From NCBI GenBank assembly GCA_910579785.1, contig CAJTVJ010000015.1, positions 1 to 39,887 on the forward strand: a stretch of DNA of 39,887 nucleotides, given 5' to 3'. The stretch comes from an uncultured Christensenella sp. Lineage in GTDB: Bacteria; Bacillota; Clostridia; Christensenellales; UBA3700. The notes beneath the pieces were generated by a model. That model made no database searches. It had not been told where the DNA came from and saw only the letters and a program-made list of their open reading frames with translations. This document shows positions 15,221 to 23,197 of the stretch, piece by piece (positions within the stretch are counted from its first letter, which is position 1; each line of letters begins with the position of its first letter). Made by a program: the position numbers and the translations under genes.

Positions 15221-16855
15221 TTATTCTATTGAGATCAAGTAGTAATAGTGCGGTTGTCCGCCATAATAGCTAACCACGTCAAAGTCCTCATACTTCTCTT
15301 TGAGCTTGCACGTGAGCTTCTCGACGTCCTCTTTGCTCACACCCTCGCCGTAATACAGAGTAATCACTTCGCTCCACTCATCAACAAGTTTGTCTATTAC
15401 AGCCAGCGTAGTCTCCTCAACGCTCTTTGAGTCTGCTATAATCGTCTTGCCGTCAAGTCCTATGATGTCGCCTTCGCTGATCTCAAAACCGTCAAGATTG
15501 GTATTGCGCACCGCATTGGTGACTTCTCCGCACTTCAAATCGGCATAAGCATTCTTCATTTCTTCGACGTTGACGTCGACAGATTGATTGATATCGAATG
15601 CAAACGCCGCTCTTATGCCTTGTGCAACCTCTGCCGTAGGTATGACTTCAACCCTCTTTTGAGTCAATTCTTTGACCTTTTCAGCCGCCATAATGATATT
15701 TTTATTATTAGGGAGAATAATTATATTGTCAGAATTGATTTTTTCGACTGCATTGAGTATATCCTCGACGCTTGGATTCATAGTCTGTCCGCCCTCGATG
15801 ACCTCGTCGATAGTCAATTCTTTAAATATATTGGCAATACCCTCGCCTGCGCATATCGATATAAGACCTATTTCTTTCTTTGCCTTTTCTCTTTCGGCAA
15901 CCAAAGCTCTGTGTTGTTCAAGCATATTTTCTATCTTGACTTTATCCAATTCGCCGAGTTGCAGCGCATTGTATAACGCACGGTTTGGCTGATTGGTATG
16001 CACGTGAACTTTTACTAGATTTATGTCGCCTATGACTATGACGCAATCGCCGATAGTCATAAGTTTATCTCTCAACTTCTCAATATCTTCTTCTGTGATA
16101 TGTTTTTTAAGATTGATAATAAAATATTCCGTGCAATAAGCATACTTGATATTGTCCAAATCATGCTCATCGTTGCCAAACGCGTCCAATATAGGCGTAG
16201 GTACTACGCCCGTCTCTTCGCTCTCTATCTCGTCTGGTATCTCCACGCCTGCCAAGACGTTGTAAAATCCTTGGAATACGCAAAGCAAACCGCGACCGCC
16301 GGCATCCACGACTCCTGCTTGTTTCAATACAGGAAGCATATCCGGCGTCTTTTGCAAGATTTCTTCACCTTTCTTAATAAGCTGGTCAAAAAAGTTGATA
16401 AAAGACGCATTTTTATTAGCGATGGAAGACGCATTCTCTGCCATATAACGTATGACGGTCAACACGGTGCCTTCCTTTGGCTTGGTGACCGCATTGTATG
16501 CGACCTCTCTTGAATAACGCAATGCGCTGGCAAAAGCCTTGGTAGTGATTGCTTTCTCATCAGCCAAGACCACCGCCAAGCCTTTAATTATCTGAGACAG
16601 TATAACTCCCGAGTTTCCTCTCGCGCCTTTAAGCGCGCCTCTTGAATATGCTGTCAATATTTCTCTTATATCGTCAGTTTCTACACTTTTTACTTCTTTT
16701 ACCGCAGAAGCCATCGTAAGCGACATATTCGTACCCGTGTCGCCGTCGGGAACCGGAAAGACATTGAGAGCGTCAACCGTAGCCTTATTGGCTTTGAGGT
16801 ATCTATAACCTCCGTCAATCATCTCCAATATCTTGGCGCTATCTAAAACCTTCAT
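15221..16855 (-). CDS. fakA: Fatty acid kinase FakA / YloV-type DAK2 domain protein
   Basis: A 544-aa cytosolic protein. The N-terminal DhaL/DAK2 kinase domain (about 1-200) has the metal- and nucleotide-binding NVFPVPDGDTGTNM (Asp37, Asp39) and GARGNSGVILSQ. A central domain and a C-terminal DegV-like region with a YYGGQPHYYYLISIE-type end follow, the full FakA layout. In Firmicutes FakA phosphorylates FakB-bound fatty acids for incorporation into phospholipids; no fakB is in the window. It is downstream of asp23 with a 12-nt gap, the conserved yloU-yloV pairing. TTGGAG precedes the ATG by about 8 nt. The terminator at 15166-15194 follows. Confidence 0.93.
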   Translation of the reverse strand: MKVLDSAKILEMIDGGYRYLKANKATVDALNVFPVPDGDTGTNMSLTMASAVKEVKSVETDDIREILTAYSRGALKGARGNSGVILSQIIKGLAVVLADEKAITTKAFASALRYSREVAYNAVTKPKEGTVLTVIRYMAENASSIANKNASFINFFDQLIKKGEEILQKTPDMLPVLKQAGVVDAGGRGLLCVFQGFYNVLAGVEIPDEIESEETGVVPTPILDAFGNDEHDLDNIKYAYCTEYFIINLKKHITEEDIEKLRDKLMTIGDCVIVIGDINLVKVHVHTNQPNRALYNALQLGELDKVKIENMLEQHRALVAEREKAKKEIGLISICAGEGIANIFKELTIDEVIEGGQTMNPSVEDILNAVEKINSDNIIILPNNKNIIMAAEKVKELTQKRVEVIPTAEVAQGIRAAFAFDINQSVDVNVEEMKNAYADLKCGEVTNAVRNTNLDGFEISEGDIIGLDGKTIIADSKSVEETTLAVIDKLVDEWSEVITLYYGEGVSKEDVEKLTCKLKEKYEDFDVVSYYGGQPHYYYLISIE

Positions 16856-16867
16856 TCAATACTCCAA

Positions 16868-17218
16868 TCAAACCTTCACGCCCACCACGTTGACGATCAC
16901 ACCGTCAACTCTCATACCCGTATAAGTCTCCACGTTATATTTTACTGTACTCTTAATAGACTCACATACGGCGTCAATATTTATTCCCTCTTTTAGGACC
17001 ACAAAAAGTTCGATATTGATTTTATTTTTCAAAGTGACGATCTTGACGCCCTTACCAGAAGGGCATTTGTTGAAAAACTCGCTGATACTGTCACTCAATT
17101 TGCGCGACACAAGATCTACGACGCCGTAACAGTCGGCCGCCGCAAAATGCGCCACCATAGATATAGCTTTATCAGTTATTATTATTCTTCCGTAATAATT
17201 AGATGTTTTTACTGCCAT
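16868..17218 (-). CDS. Asp23/Gls24 family envelope stress protein (YloU-like)
   Basis: A 116-aa Asp23-domain protein, the usual length for YloU. It has the typical MAVKTSNYYGRIIITDKAI start, a central NIELFVVLKEGINI strand region and the VNVVGVKV ending. Such proteins are membrane-proximal factors of uncertain role linked to envelope homeostasis and are almost always beside fakA. I prefer ATG 17218, which gives the family's normal N-terminus, over the in-frame GTG at 17281. Neither has a clear Shine-Dalgarno. TTGCAT (17255-17250), a 17-nt spacer and TAAAAT (17232-17227) could start transcription almost at the ATG, a near-leaderless mRNA. It is divergent from rpmB. Confidence 0.88.
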   Translation of the reverse strand: MAVKTSNYYGRIIITDKAISMVAHFAAADCYGVVDLVSRKLSDSISEFFNKCPSGKGVKIVTLKNKINIELFVVLKEGINIDAVCESIKSTVKYNVETYTGMRVDGVIVNVVGVKV

Positions 17219-17346
17219 ATACTGTAATTTTATCAAAAACGCATTTTTTATGCAAGCATTTTTGTATATTTTAGTCGGCACTTTGGAGCAATATAAGTGA
17301 AATCGCGAAAAAAAATAAAAATTTTTGAAAAAACACCGATATTTTC

Positions 17347-17375
17347 TTGCTTTTAATCCGCCATAGTGTTATTAT
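17347..17375 (+). promoter_or_regulatory. Sigma-A promoter of rpmB
   Basis: TTGCTT (17347-17352), a 17-nt spacer and TATTAT (17370-17375), 33 nt before the rpmB ATG. Confidence 0.7.
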
Positions 17376-17408
17376 ATTTAGGCAAGAATTGCATGGAGGT
17401 ATTCGAGT

Positions 17409-17600
17409 ATGTCTAAAGTATGTGCTATCTGCGGCAAAGGTCAACAAAGCGGCAATAAAGTCAGCCACTCTAACCGCAAATATAGAAGAAGCTGGGGAGC
17501 AAACGTACAAAAGGTTAAGGTTGTCAACAAAAACGGCGCTATCCAAAGTCTGTACGTATGCACAAGATGTTTGCGTAAAGGCGACCTTGAACGCGCATAA
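17409..17600 (+). CDS. rpmB: 50S ribosomal protein L28
   Basis: A 63-aa component of the large ribosomal subunit. It has the L28 hallmarks SKVCAICGKG with a CxxC pair near the N-terminus, SHSNRKYRRSW and a second CTRCLRKG CxxC pair, so this is the zinc-binding form. TGGAGG (17394-17399) lies 9 nt before the ATG. It is the only plus-strand gene between about 12.9 and 34.9 kb, has its own promoter and terminator, and faces the convergent spoVM. Confidence 0.97.
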   Translation: MSKVCAICGKGQQSGNKVSHSNRKYRRSWGANVQKVKVVNKNGAIQSLYVCTRCLRKGDLERA

Positions 17601-17624
17601 TATATAAGCAAATATATAAAATAG

Positions 17625-17655
17625 CACCCTAAGAAATTAGGGTGTTTTTTCTTTT
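17625..17655 (+). terminator. Rho-independent terminator of rpmB
   Basis: CACCCTAA (17625-17632), a GAAA tetraloop and TTAGGGTG (17637-17644), followed by TTTTTTCTTTT. The stem is perfect and 24 nt after the rpmB stop. Confidence 0.93.
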
Positions 17656-17675
17656 AGTACGCCCGATAAGACATT

Positions 17676-17744
17676 TTATTTTCGCTTGAAAATCCTTAAA
17701 ATTGCCTTGATAAACCTTGGTGGATTGATACAAATAATTCTCAT
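17676..17744 (-). CDS. spoVM: Stage V sporulation protein M (SpoVM), 22 aa
   Basis: A tiny ORF in the rpe-rpmB gap, exactly where B. subtilis carries spoVM. The 22-aa product starts MRIICINPPRFIK and ends LRIFKRK. Aligned without gaps to the 26-aa B. subtilis SpoVM as I recall it, it keeps Ile6, the critical Pro9, basic residue 10, Phe11, Ile15 and Arg17, and has the same amphipathic helix pattern. GGAGGAG (17758-17752) lies 7 nt before the ATG, one of the best RBSs in the window. SpoVM senses the positive curvature of the forespore membrane and anchors the SpoIVA coat basement layer. A CATATAAT box on the minus strand (17778-17771) resembles a sigma-E -10. The same DNA in another frame (17760-17629) could encode 43 aa, but that frame runs through the rpmB terminator. 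Confidence 0.8.
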   Translation of the reverse strand: MRIICINPPRFIKAILRIFKRK

Positions 17745-17770
17745 AGCCATACTCCTCCATATGATATTGC

Positions 17771-17778
17771 ATTATATG
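17771..17778 (-). promoter_or_regulatory. Possible sigma-E-like -10 element of spoVM
   Basis: CATATAAT on the minus strand fits the sigma-E -10 consensus (CATAYAMT), about 27 nt before the spoVM ATG. The -35 region, about 14 nt further up, is only a weak match. A sigma-A reading (TTGATA to TATAAT) would need an impossible 12-nt spacer. Confidence 0.4.
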
Positions 17779-17823
17779 ACTACGTCTTTATCAAGTGTTA
17801 CTTACTACCGCATCTAATATCCG

Positions 17824-18471
17824 TTATTTAGCATTTTTTAGCGCGTCTATTGCTTTTTTGGGTTCTTCTGCGCCGAATATAAAGCTGCCGCTTACTGCGA
17901 TATTCAAGCCTCTTTGCACCATTTCGGCAATATTATCCACACTCACGCCGCCGTCAAACTCGATCTCAACGTTGCGATCTCCAATCAATTCTTTGAGCTG
18001 ACTTATCTTTTCCATAGTCTCAGGTATGAATTTCTGCGCAGAAAAGCCGGGATAAACGCCCATGAGCATGACAAGGTCGACCATATCGATATATTTTCCT
18101 ATACTAGATACTTCTATATTGGGATTGAGCACCAATCCAACCTTCTTTCCGTGCCTGTGCACGGCGTCAATTATCGCCTCGACGCTCTCGCTCGCCTCAG
18201 CGTGAAAGGTTATGATATCCGCGCCTGCCTGCAAAAACTTATCGATATACCTCTCTGGTTTAGTAATCATAAGATGTACGTCTAAGGGCAAGTCGGTATG
18301 CTTGCGTATCGCCTTTATCATAGGCGGTCCGAAAGTAAAGTTGGGGCAAAACATTCCGTCCATAACGTCGCAATGTACCCAATCAGCCCCCCAATCGGCA
18401 AGCTGCGATACCGCAACTCCCATATTTGCAAAGTCCGCCGACAATATCGACGGCGATATCTTAACGCTCAT
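17824..18471 (-). CDS. rpe: Ribulose-phosphate 3-epimerase
   Basis: Rpe interconverts ribulose 5-phosphate and xylulose 5-phosphate in the pentose phosphate pathway. The 215-aa TIM-barrel protein has SPSILSADFANMG at the start, the metal-site HCDVMDGMFCPNFTFGPP, DVHLMI, MGVYPGFSAQKF and the phosphate-binding DGGVSVDN...SGSFIFG. GGAGATAC-type sequence precedes the ATG. It lies downstream of rsgA, as in B. subtilis, but the thiN gene that normally follows is missing and spoVM comes next. Confidence 0.96.
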   Translation of the reverse strand: MSVKISPSILSADFANMGVAVSQLADWGADWVHCDVMDGMFCPNFTFGPPMIKAIRKHTDLPLDVHLMITKPERYIDKFLQAGADIITFHAEASESVEAIIDAVHRHGKKVGLVLNPNIEVSSIGKYIDMVDLVMLMGVYPGFSAQKFIPETMEKISQLKELIGDRNVEIEFDGGVSVDNIAEMVQRGLNIAVSGSFIFGAEEPKKAIDALKNAK

Positions 18472-18522
18472 ACTGTATCTCCTTTGTACATATTTTTGTT
18501 AAATATATGTCGATTATTATAT

Positions 18523-18537
18523 TTGAACATTGTTCAA
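18523..18537. repeat. Palindrome TTGAACATTGTTCAA (copy 3)
   Basis: The 15-bp core with central T instead of A, in the rsgA-rpe gap, 21 nt after the rsgA stop and about 50 nt before the rpe start. Confidence 0.8.
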
Positions 18538-18558
18538 AACATTGAATTTCGACTATTT

Positions 18559-19458
18559 TTAATTATACCGCCTGTTCCACTTGCTTTCAACGTATTCAAA
18601 GAGCTTGGCATATCGCTCATAACGGCTCTTAGCTATCTTGCCGCTCTCAACGGCTCTCTTTACGCCGCAATCGCTCTCTTTATAGTGATTGCAGCATCTA
18701 AACTTGCAATGCTCAGCATATTCGTCAAAATCAGTATAGTAAGTCGACAGCCTGTCGGGATCAAAGAGAGGTATCTCCAACCTGTTGAAACCGCAGGTAT
18801 CGGCTATCTGCGTACCGTCGTCGAGAGAAATTATCTCAATATGACGGGTGGTGTTCTTACCGCGCTCGGATTTTTTGCTGATTTCGCCTATTTTTAGCTT
18901 ATCTTCCCCCAAAATACAGTTGATAAGCGAAGACTTGCCGACAGCCGACTGTCCTGCAAGGCATACGAACTTGCCTTTCATCTTCTCTTTGAGAATATCT
19001 ATGCCTTGATTCGTCTGCGTAGATATTACCAAAATGTCGGCAATGTCCTTATAATCGTTGGCTACGTCCTGCGCAACGGCGTCAGCGCCCTCCATATCTG
19101 CCTTATTTATACAAATAATCGGCTGAATATTGTTTTCTGTCGCGCCTATTATCAATTTGTCGACAAGCAGCATATCGGGTTTTGGTATCGGCGCAAGCAC
19201 TATGACTATCGCGTCCATATTGCTCACGTAAGGACGCACGAGTTGAGATTTGCGCTTATGCACGCCCTCAATTATCCCTTCTTTATCCAAAGAGACGTCA
19301 ACTATATCGCCGATAAACAACTCGCCGATTTGTTTGAGCTTACCTCTGGGATAGCATTTTACCTTTTCGCCCTCCTTTGTGACGACGGTGTAAATACCGC
19401 CAACTCCCTTTATTATCTGTCCGCTTGTCTTAACTTTGATAATTGTCTCCTTTGGCAT
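18559..19458 (-). CDS. rsgA: Ribosome small subunit-dependent GTPase A
   Basis: RsgA is a circularly permuted GTPase that checks late 30S maturation. The 299-aa protein has an OB-fold N-domain (about 1-75), then the permuted G motifs: CINKAD (G4), AGQSAVGKSS (G1) and DTCGF (G3). A C-terminal zinc site is built from the CKFRCCNHYKESDC cysteines and histidine. The start follows AGGAGAC-like sequence. In B. subtilis it sits between prkC and rpe; here the upstream neighbour is a NUDIX gene and no PASTA kinase is present. The palindrome at 19500 lies 42 nt upstream of its start, inside the preceding gene. Confidence 0.96.
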   Translation of the reverse strand: MPKETIIKVKTSGQIIKGVGGIYTVVTKEGEKVKCYPRGKLKQIGELFIGDIVDVSLDKEGIIEGVHKRKSQLVRPYVSNMDAIVIVLAPIPKPDMLLVDKLIIGATENNIQPIICINKADMEGADAVAQDVANDYKDIADILVISTQTNQGIDILKEKMKGKFVCLAGQSAVGKSSLINCILGEDKLKIGEISKKSERGKNTTRHIEIISLDDGTQIADTCGFNRLEIPLFDPDRLSTYYTDFDEYAEHCKFRCCNHYKESDCGVKRAVESGKIAKSRYERYAKLFEYVESKWNRRYN

Positions 19459-19487
19459 ATTTATAAAAAATATGCGATATATGTGTA

Positions 19488-19994
19488 TTATTTACTATTT
19501 TGAACAATGTTCAAAATCTCGTTTATCGCCAAATACTCGCGATAATTCATACCGTAAAGCTCGCTTTCTTTATCCTCGATAGAGTTGAGAATCTCCTTTA
19601 AATCATTGAGGAGCGACCTAATATCTTGATAATAACTTCTTATAGACAGTTGAGCTTCGCCAGGCGTAGGACTGCTCTGACACTTGCCGATTATCTCACA
19701 CAAAACGTACGTTGTGTTGAATAATATATCTTGATAGCGCTCGTTTATTACAAAGAGTTGTTTTACAGGTCTCACAACAAGTCCGCACTCTTCCGCGCAC
19801 TCTCTTATCACACACTCCTCTTTGCTCTCTCCCAGCTCAACGCCGCCGCCAGGCAACATTATTATCGGCCCCTTGCTTGCCCGTTCGATATATATTCTCC
19901 CGTTGTCAATGATAACCGCCCGTACTGCATAACGTATGCGCTCGTATATCCTGTCGGGGGTATAGTAGTTGTCAAATATATCAATCGTCCTCAT
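19488..19994 (-). CDS. NUDIX hydrolase
   Basis: A 168-aa NUDIX-fold pyrophosphohydrolase. The NUDIX box is complete: GGGVELGES...REC.EECGL fits GX5EX7REUXEEXGU. The N-terminus (RYAVRAVIIDNGRIYIE) is typical. A helical tail of about 45 residues after the domain has no motif I recognise. The substrate cannot be predicted. Its ATG overlaps the rlmN 3' end by 14 nt, so the two are probably coupled. It occupies the place where prpC-prkC stand in the B. subtilis order. Its last codons contain the palindrome at 19500-19514. Confidence 0.9.
   Translation of the reverse strand: MRTIDIFDNYYTPDRIYERIRYAVRAVIIDNGRIYIERASKGPIIMLPGGGVELGESKEECVIRECAEECGLVVRPVKQLFVINERYQDILFNTTYVLCEIIGKCQSSPTPGEAQLSIRSYYQDIRSLLNDLKEILNSIEDKESELYGMNYREYLAINEILNIVQNSK
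19500..19514. repeat. Palindrome TTGAACAATGTTCAA (copy 4, inside the NUDIX 3' end)
   Basis: The 15-bp core, extended to TTTTGAACAATGTTCAAAA, encodes the NIVQN residues near the end of the NUDIX protein and lies 42 nt upstream of the rsgA start. It is the only copy inside a coding sequence. Confidence 0.8.
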
Positions 19995-21033
19995 TCTTTA
20001 TCACCTTTCGCCTAAGCTGTCCGCAAGCTCCGTCAATATCGCTGCCCATACTTCTGCGCACCGTCACACTGACGCCTTGTTTCTCCAACAGGGACATAAA
20101 GCGGTAAACATTCTTTTTGTTGCTGCCGCTCAGACCTCTCTCCTTGACGTAATTGAGCGGTATAAGATTGATATGACAGGAAAGTCCTTTGACCACGTCA
20201 GCCAATTCTCTTGCGCACTGCTCGCTGTCATTCTTGCCTGCTATCATAGAATACTCAAAGATTATACGACGCCCCGTCTTATCAAAATAATACTTGACTG
20301 CGCTTATGATATCGGATATGCTATACCTCTTGGCTATCGGCATTATCTCCTTTCGCATACTGTCGTTGGGCGCATGCAGAGAAATGGTCATAGTCGGGCT
20401 GTATCCGTCGTCGGCAAGCTGTCTTATCCTGTCACAGAGACCGCAAGTAGACAGCGATATATTTCTTTTGGATATATTAAGTCCTCTTTCGTCGCTGACA
20501 AGCGTAAGAAATTTGCATACGTTGTCATAGTTGTCCAGCGGTTCTCCGCTGCCCATAAGCACTATATTCGTCACACCCCTCTCGACGTCGGTGACATTGA
20601 GCGCATTTACAGCTATGACCTGCCCCAATATCTCGCCTGCGGTGAGATTGCGTATCAATCCGTCAAGCCCGGACGCGCAAAACGAACAGTTCATTCTGCA
20701 CCCAACCTGCGTAGACACGCACAGCGTGTTGCCGTACTTATATCTCATAAGCACACCCTCGACGATATTGCCGTCGGCAAGCTTATAAAGATATTTGACA
20801 GTGCCGTCAAGCTTGGACTTATACTCTCCGTATATCTCCACGCCTCGCGCCCTATATCCTGATTCGGCAAGCTTGTCAGTAAAAGATTTTGGAAGATTTT
20901 TCATCCCGTCATAGCTAACGCCTTTGGCGACCCATTTATAAAGCTGGCTCGCTCTGAACTTCTTTTCGCCAAGCGAAATAGCTATCTCTTCAAGCTCCTC
21001 TAAGCTCTTATCTGCCAAAAGTACGTCGTTCAT
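19981..21033 (-). CDS. rlmN: Dual-specificity 23S rRNA/tRNA A2-methyltransferase RlmN
   Basis: A radical-SAM enzyme that methylates C2 of A2503 in 23S rRNA and of A37 in some tRNAs. The 350-aa protein has the Fe-S motif CRMNCSFC (Cys112, Cys116, Cys119), GSGEPLDNYD, STCGL and the SLHAPND segment. A late RRSMGSDIDGACGQL carries the conserved resolving cysteine. Length is normal. It follows rsmB by 8 nt and overlaps the NUDIX gene, as part of a dense minus-strand operon. Confidence 0.97.
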   Translation of the reverse strand: MNDVLLADKSLEELEEIAISLGEKKFRASQLYKWVAKGVSYDGMKNLPKSFTDKLAESGYRARGVEIYGEYKSKLDGTVKYLYKLADGNIVEGVLMRYKYGNTLCVSTQVGCRMNCSFCASGLDGLIRNLTAGEILGQVIAVNALNVTDVERGVTNIVLMGSGEPLDNYDNVCKFLTLVSDERGLNISKRNISLSTCGLCDRIRQLADDGYSPTMTISLHAPNDSMRKEIMPIAKRYSISDIISAVKYYFDKTGRRIIFEYSMIAGKNDSEQCARELADVVKGLSCHINLIPLNYVKERGLSGSNKKNVYRFMSLLEKQGVSVTVRRSMGSDIDGACGQLRRKVIKNEDD

Positions 21034-21041
21034 GTTATGCG

Positions 21042-22268
21042 TTATACCTTCTCCAATATTGCGATAAAAAATCCGTCTTGCCCATTGCCGTCAGGAAGAT
21101 ACTGCCTTGCTTCGACAACTTTCCAATTTGCATTTTCCTTGACAAATTTGCCTACCACGTTGTAATTTTCTTCTCTCAAAGTCGTACACGTAGAATATAC
21201 AATTCTGCGCTTTGTGTACTTGCTTGCATTTACAAGTATATCGTACTGTATTTTAGACAGTTCAATACATTTATCCATGCTTGCGTCGAGATATATATCT
21301 GCTTTTTTACCCGCAACTCCCAATCCCGAACACGGCACGTCGCAAATCGTCCTGTCAAATTTATCGACATACTCTTTATTGAACTGCACGCCGTCATTAT
21401 ATTGTACGGTTATATTTCTCGCATTCATTCTGCGGATATAATCTTCTATCAACTGCAATCTGTGCGGATGTATATCGCATGCAGTTACGTTGACGTCGGC
21501 AAGCTCGCTGATATACACAGCCTTACCTCCCGGCGCGCTGCACATATCAAGTATATTTTCTCCGTCCTCGACCTGCATTGCCTGCGCGGCAAGCATCGAC
21601 GTCATAGCCTGATACGTTATCTTGCCCTCGGAATTTAAAGCCTTTATATATGAGTTATTAGTTACGACAAGTCCGCCTGCTATGCTCTCAACGTACTCCA
21701 CGCCCTTTTTATCAAGAGCTTCTTTGAGCTGTTGCATATCCCAAAATCTAGTATTTGGACGTATATGCTCGTCATAGCAAGGCTCAAAGCTCAAAAACTC
21801 TTTTGTCCTGTCATAACCGTATTGTTTGCAATATGCCTTGACAAGCCAAAGCGGCGTGCTGGTCTCAACGCTCAAAGCCTCAAACTTATCTTTTGACAAC
21901 GGAATACTTTTGGCGTCAAAGCTCTTTAAAGTTGCGTTGACAAAACCTTTGAGCTGTCTCTTGCCATATTTCTCACATATGTCGACAATATTATTTACGA
22001 CGGCATACGGAGGTATGGAATTGATATACGTCAAAGCGTACATACCCAATTTTAAAAGCACCGCGACAGTCTTCGACGGTCTTTTGCGTACCGACTTGCC
22101 TAGGTAATATTCAAGCTGAACGTCCTTTTGCAACACGCCGTATACAAGCCTGGTGACTATCGCCTGATTGCTTGCGCCGTCGACAGTCTTGTTGAGTTGC
22201 AAATTGCAATACGCGCCGTCCTTATACACGGCAAGCAAAACTTCAAACGCAGTCAAAAGATCGTTCAT
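21042..22268 (-). CDS. rsmB: 16S rRNA (cytosine-C5)-methyltransferase RsmB
   Basis: Methylates C967 of 16S rRNA using SAM. The 408-aa protein has the N-terminal NusB-like RNA-binding domain (about 1-130) and the C-terminal Rossmann methyltransferase domain. It carries the SAM site DMCSAPGGKA and both family cysteines, in DVPCSGLG and YSTCTT. Length is slightly under the usual 430-450 but all domains are present. Its start overlaps the fmt stop by 4 nt (ATGA), a sign of translational coupling. Confidence 0.95.
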   Translation of the reverse strand: MNDLLTAFEVLLAVYKDGAYCNLQLNKTVDGASNQAIVTRLVYGVLQKDVQLEYYLGKSVRKRPSKTVAVLLKLGMYALTYINSIPPYAVVNNIVDICEKYGKRQLKGFVNATLKSFDAKSIPLSKDKFEALSVETSTPLWLVKAYCKQYGYDRTKEFLSFEPCYDEHIRPNTRFWDMQQLKEALDKKGVEYVESIAGGLVVTNNSYIKALNSEGKITYQAMTSMLAAQAMQVEDGENILDMCSAPGGKAVYISELADVNVTACDIHPHRLQLIEDYIRRMNARNITVQYNDGVQFNKEYVDKFDRTICDVPCSGLGVAGKKADIYLDASMDKCIELSKIQYDILVNASKYTKRRIVYSTCTTLREENYNVVGKFVKENANWKVVEARQYLPDGNGQDGFFIAILEKV

Positions 22269-23197
22269 TTGCCCAATATCATCCCGCTTTTTAATTTGCC
22301 GCCCGACAGGAAGCTTGCTATATCAAGGGCTTTCTTGCCCTCCAACTGCACTTCAACCAGTTGCAATACGCCCTTACCGCACTTGACGAACGCCGTATTC
22401 TTGGCGGCGTATACCTCGCCTGCCAAACCTTGTTCAAAGGATATCTCGCCATTATACGGCATAGCTTTGAGTATCTTAAAAAGCTTGCCGTCCAAGCGCG
22501 TGAATGCCGACGGCCAAGGCGTAAATCCGCGCATCTTGTTGAATATACTCTCGGCAGACGACGCCCAATTCACCTCTCCGTCCTCTTTTCTTATCATAGG
22601 ATAGTGGGTAGCTTTGCTCCCGTCCTGCGGAGTAAAAACCGCACTGCCGTCTTCTATAAGTCTCAAAGCCTCGACGATAGCCTCTCCGCCAAGCTTCGAC
22701 AGCCTGTCAAAGAGCTGACCCGCATTCTCGTCCGGCAATATATCCATACTCCTTTGCAAGAGTATGTCGCCGCTGTCCACGGCAAGCGCAGTGCGCATAA
22801 CTGTAATACCCGTCGTCTTCTCACCGTTGATAAGACACCACTGTATGGGAGAGCTGCCTCTGTATTTAGGAAGCAGAGACGCGTGTATGTTAAGCACTCC
22901 GTATTTGGGGATGTCGAGTATCTCCTGACTGATTATCTGTCCGAAAGCGCAAGTCACCATGACGTCAGGCGCAAGCCTTTTTATATCTTCAACGCCCTCT
23001 TTGCGTATAGATTCGTATTGATAGACGTCAACGCCGTGAGAGATAGCGCAGCTCTTGACAGGACAAAAGGTCACTTCGCCTCGATTGCGCTTTCTGTCAG
23101 GCTGAGTTATCGCGCCTATCACGTCATACCCTGCGCGTATAAGACTTTCAAATGCCTCTACGGCAAAGTCGGGAGTGCCTAAAAACAATACTCTCAT
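22265..23197 (-). CDS. fmt: Methionyl-tRNA formyltransferase
   Basis: Formylates initiator Met-tRNA with 10-formyl-THF, linking translation start to the folate pool made by the genes at 0.6-4.6 kb. The 310-aa protein has the formyltransferase domain with FLGTPDFAVEAFESL, the catalytic HASLLPKYRGSSPIQW with the NxH(x)nD-type residues, and GITVM. A C-terminal OB fold includes NKMRGFTPWPSAFT. It is placed directly after def with no spacer (def stop at 23198), the common def-fmt pairing. Confidence 0.97.
   Translation of the reverse strand: MRVLFLGTPDFAVEAFESLIRAGYDVIGAITQPDRKRNRGEVTFCPVKSCAISHGVDVYQYESIRKEGVEDIKRLAPDVMVTCAFGQIISQEILDIPKYGVLNIHASLLPKYRGSSPIQWCLINGEKTTGITVMRTALAVDSGDILLQRSMDILPDENAGQLFDRLSKLGGEAIVEALRLIEDGSAVFTPQDGSKATHYPMIRKEDGEVNWASSAESIFNKMRGFTPWPSAFTRLDGKLFKILKAMPYNGEISFEQGLAGEVYAAKNTAFVKCGKGVLQLVEVQLEGKKALDIASFLSGGKLKSGMILGK

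Noticed and set aside
17629..17760. 43-codon minus-strand frame overlapping spoVM
   Set aside because: It reads through the rpmB terminator, has no RBS of its own, and the GGAGGAG lies inside it and serves the spoVM start instead.
15011..19514. TTGAACAWTGTTCAA palindromes as LexA/SOS boxes
   Set aside because: The Firmicutes SOS box is GAAC-N4-GTTC. These have GAAC-N3-GTTC, and the neighbouring genes, apart from recG, are not SOS genes.
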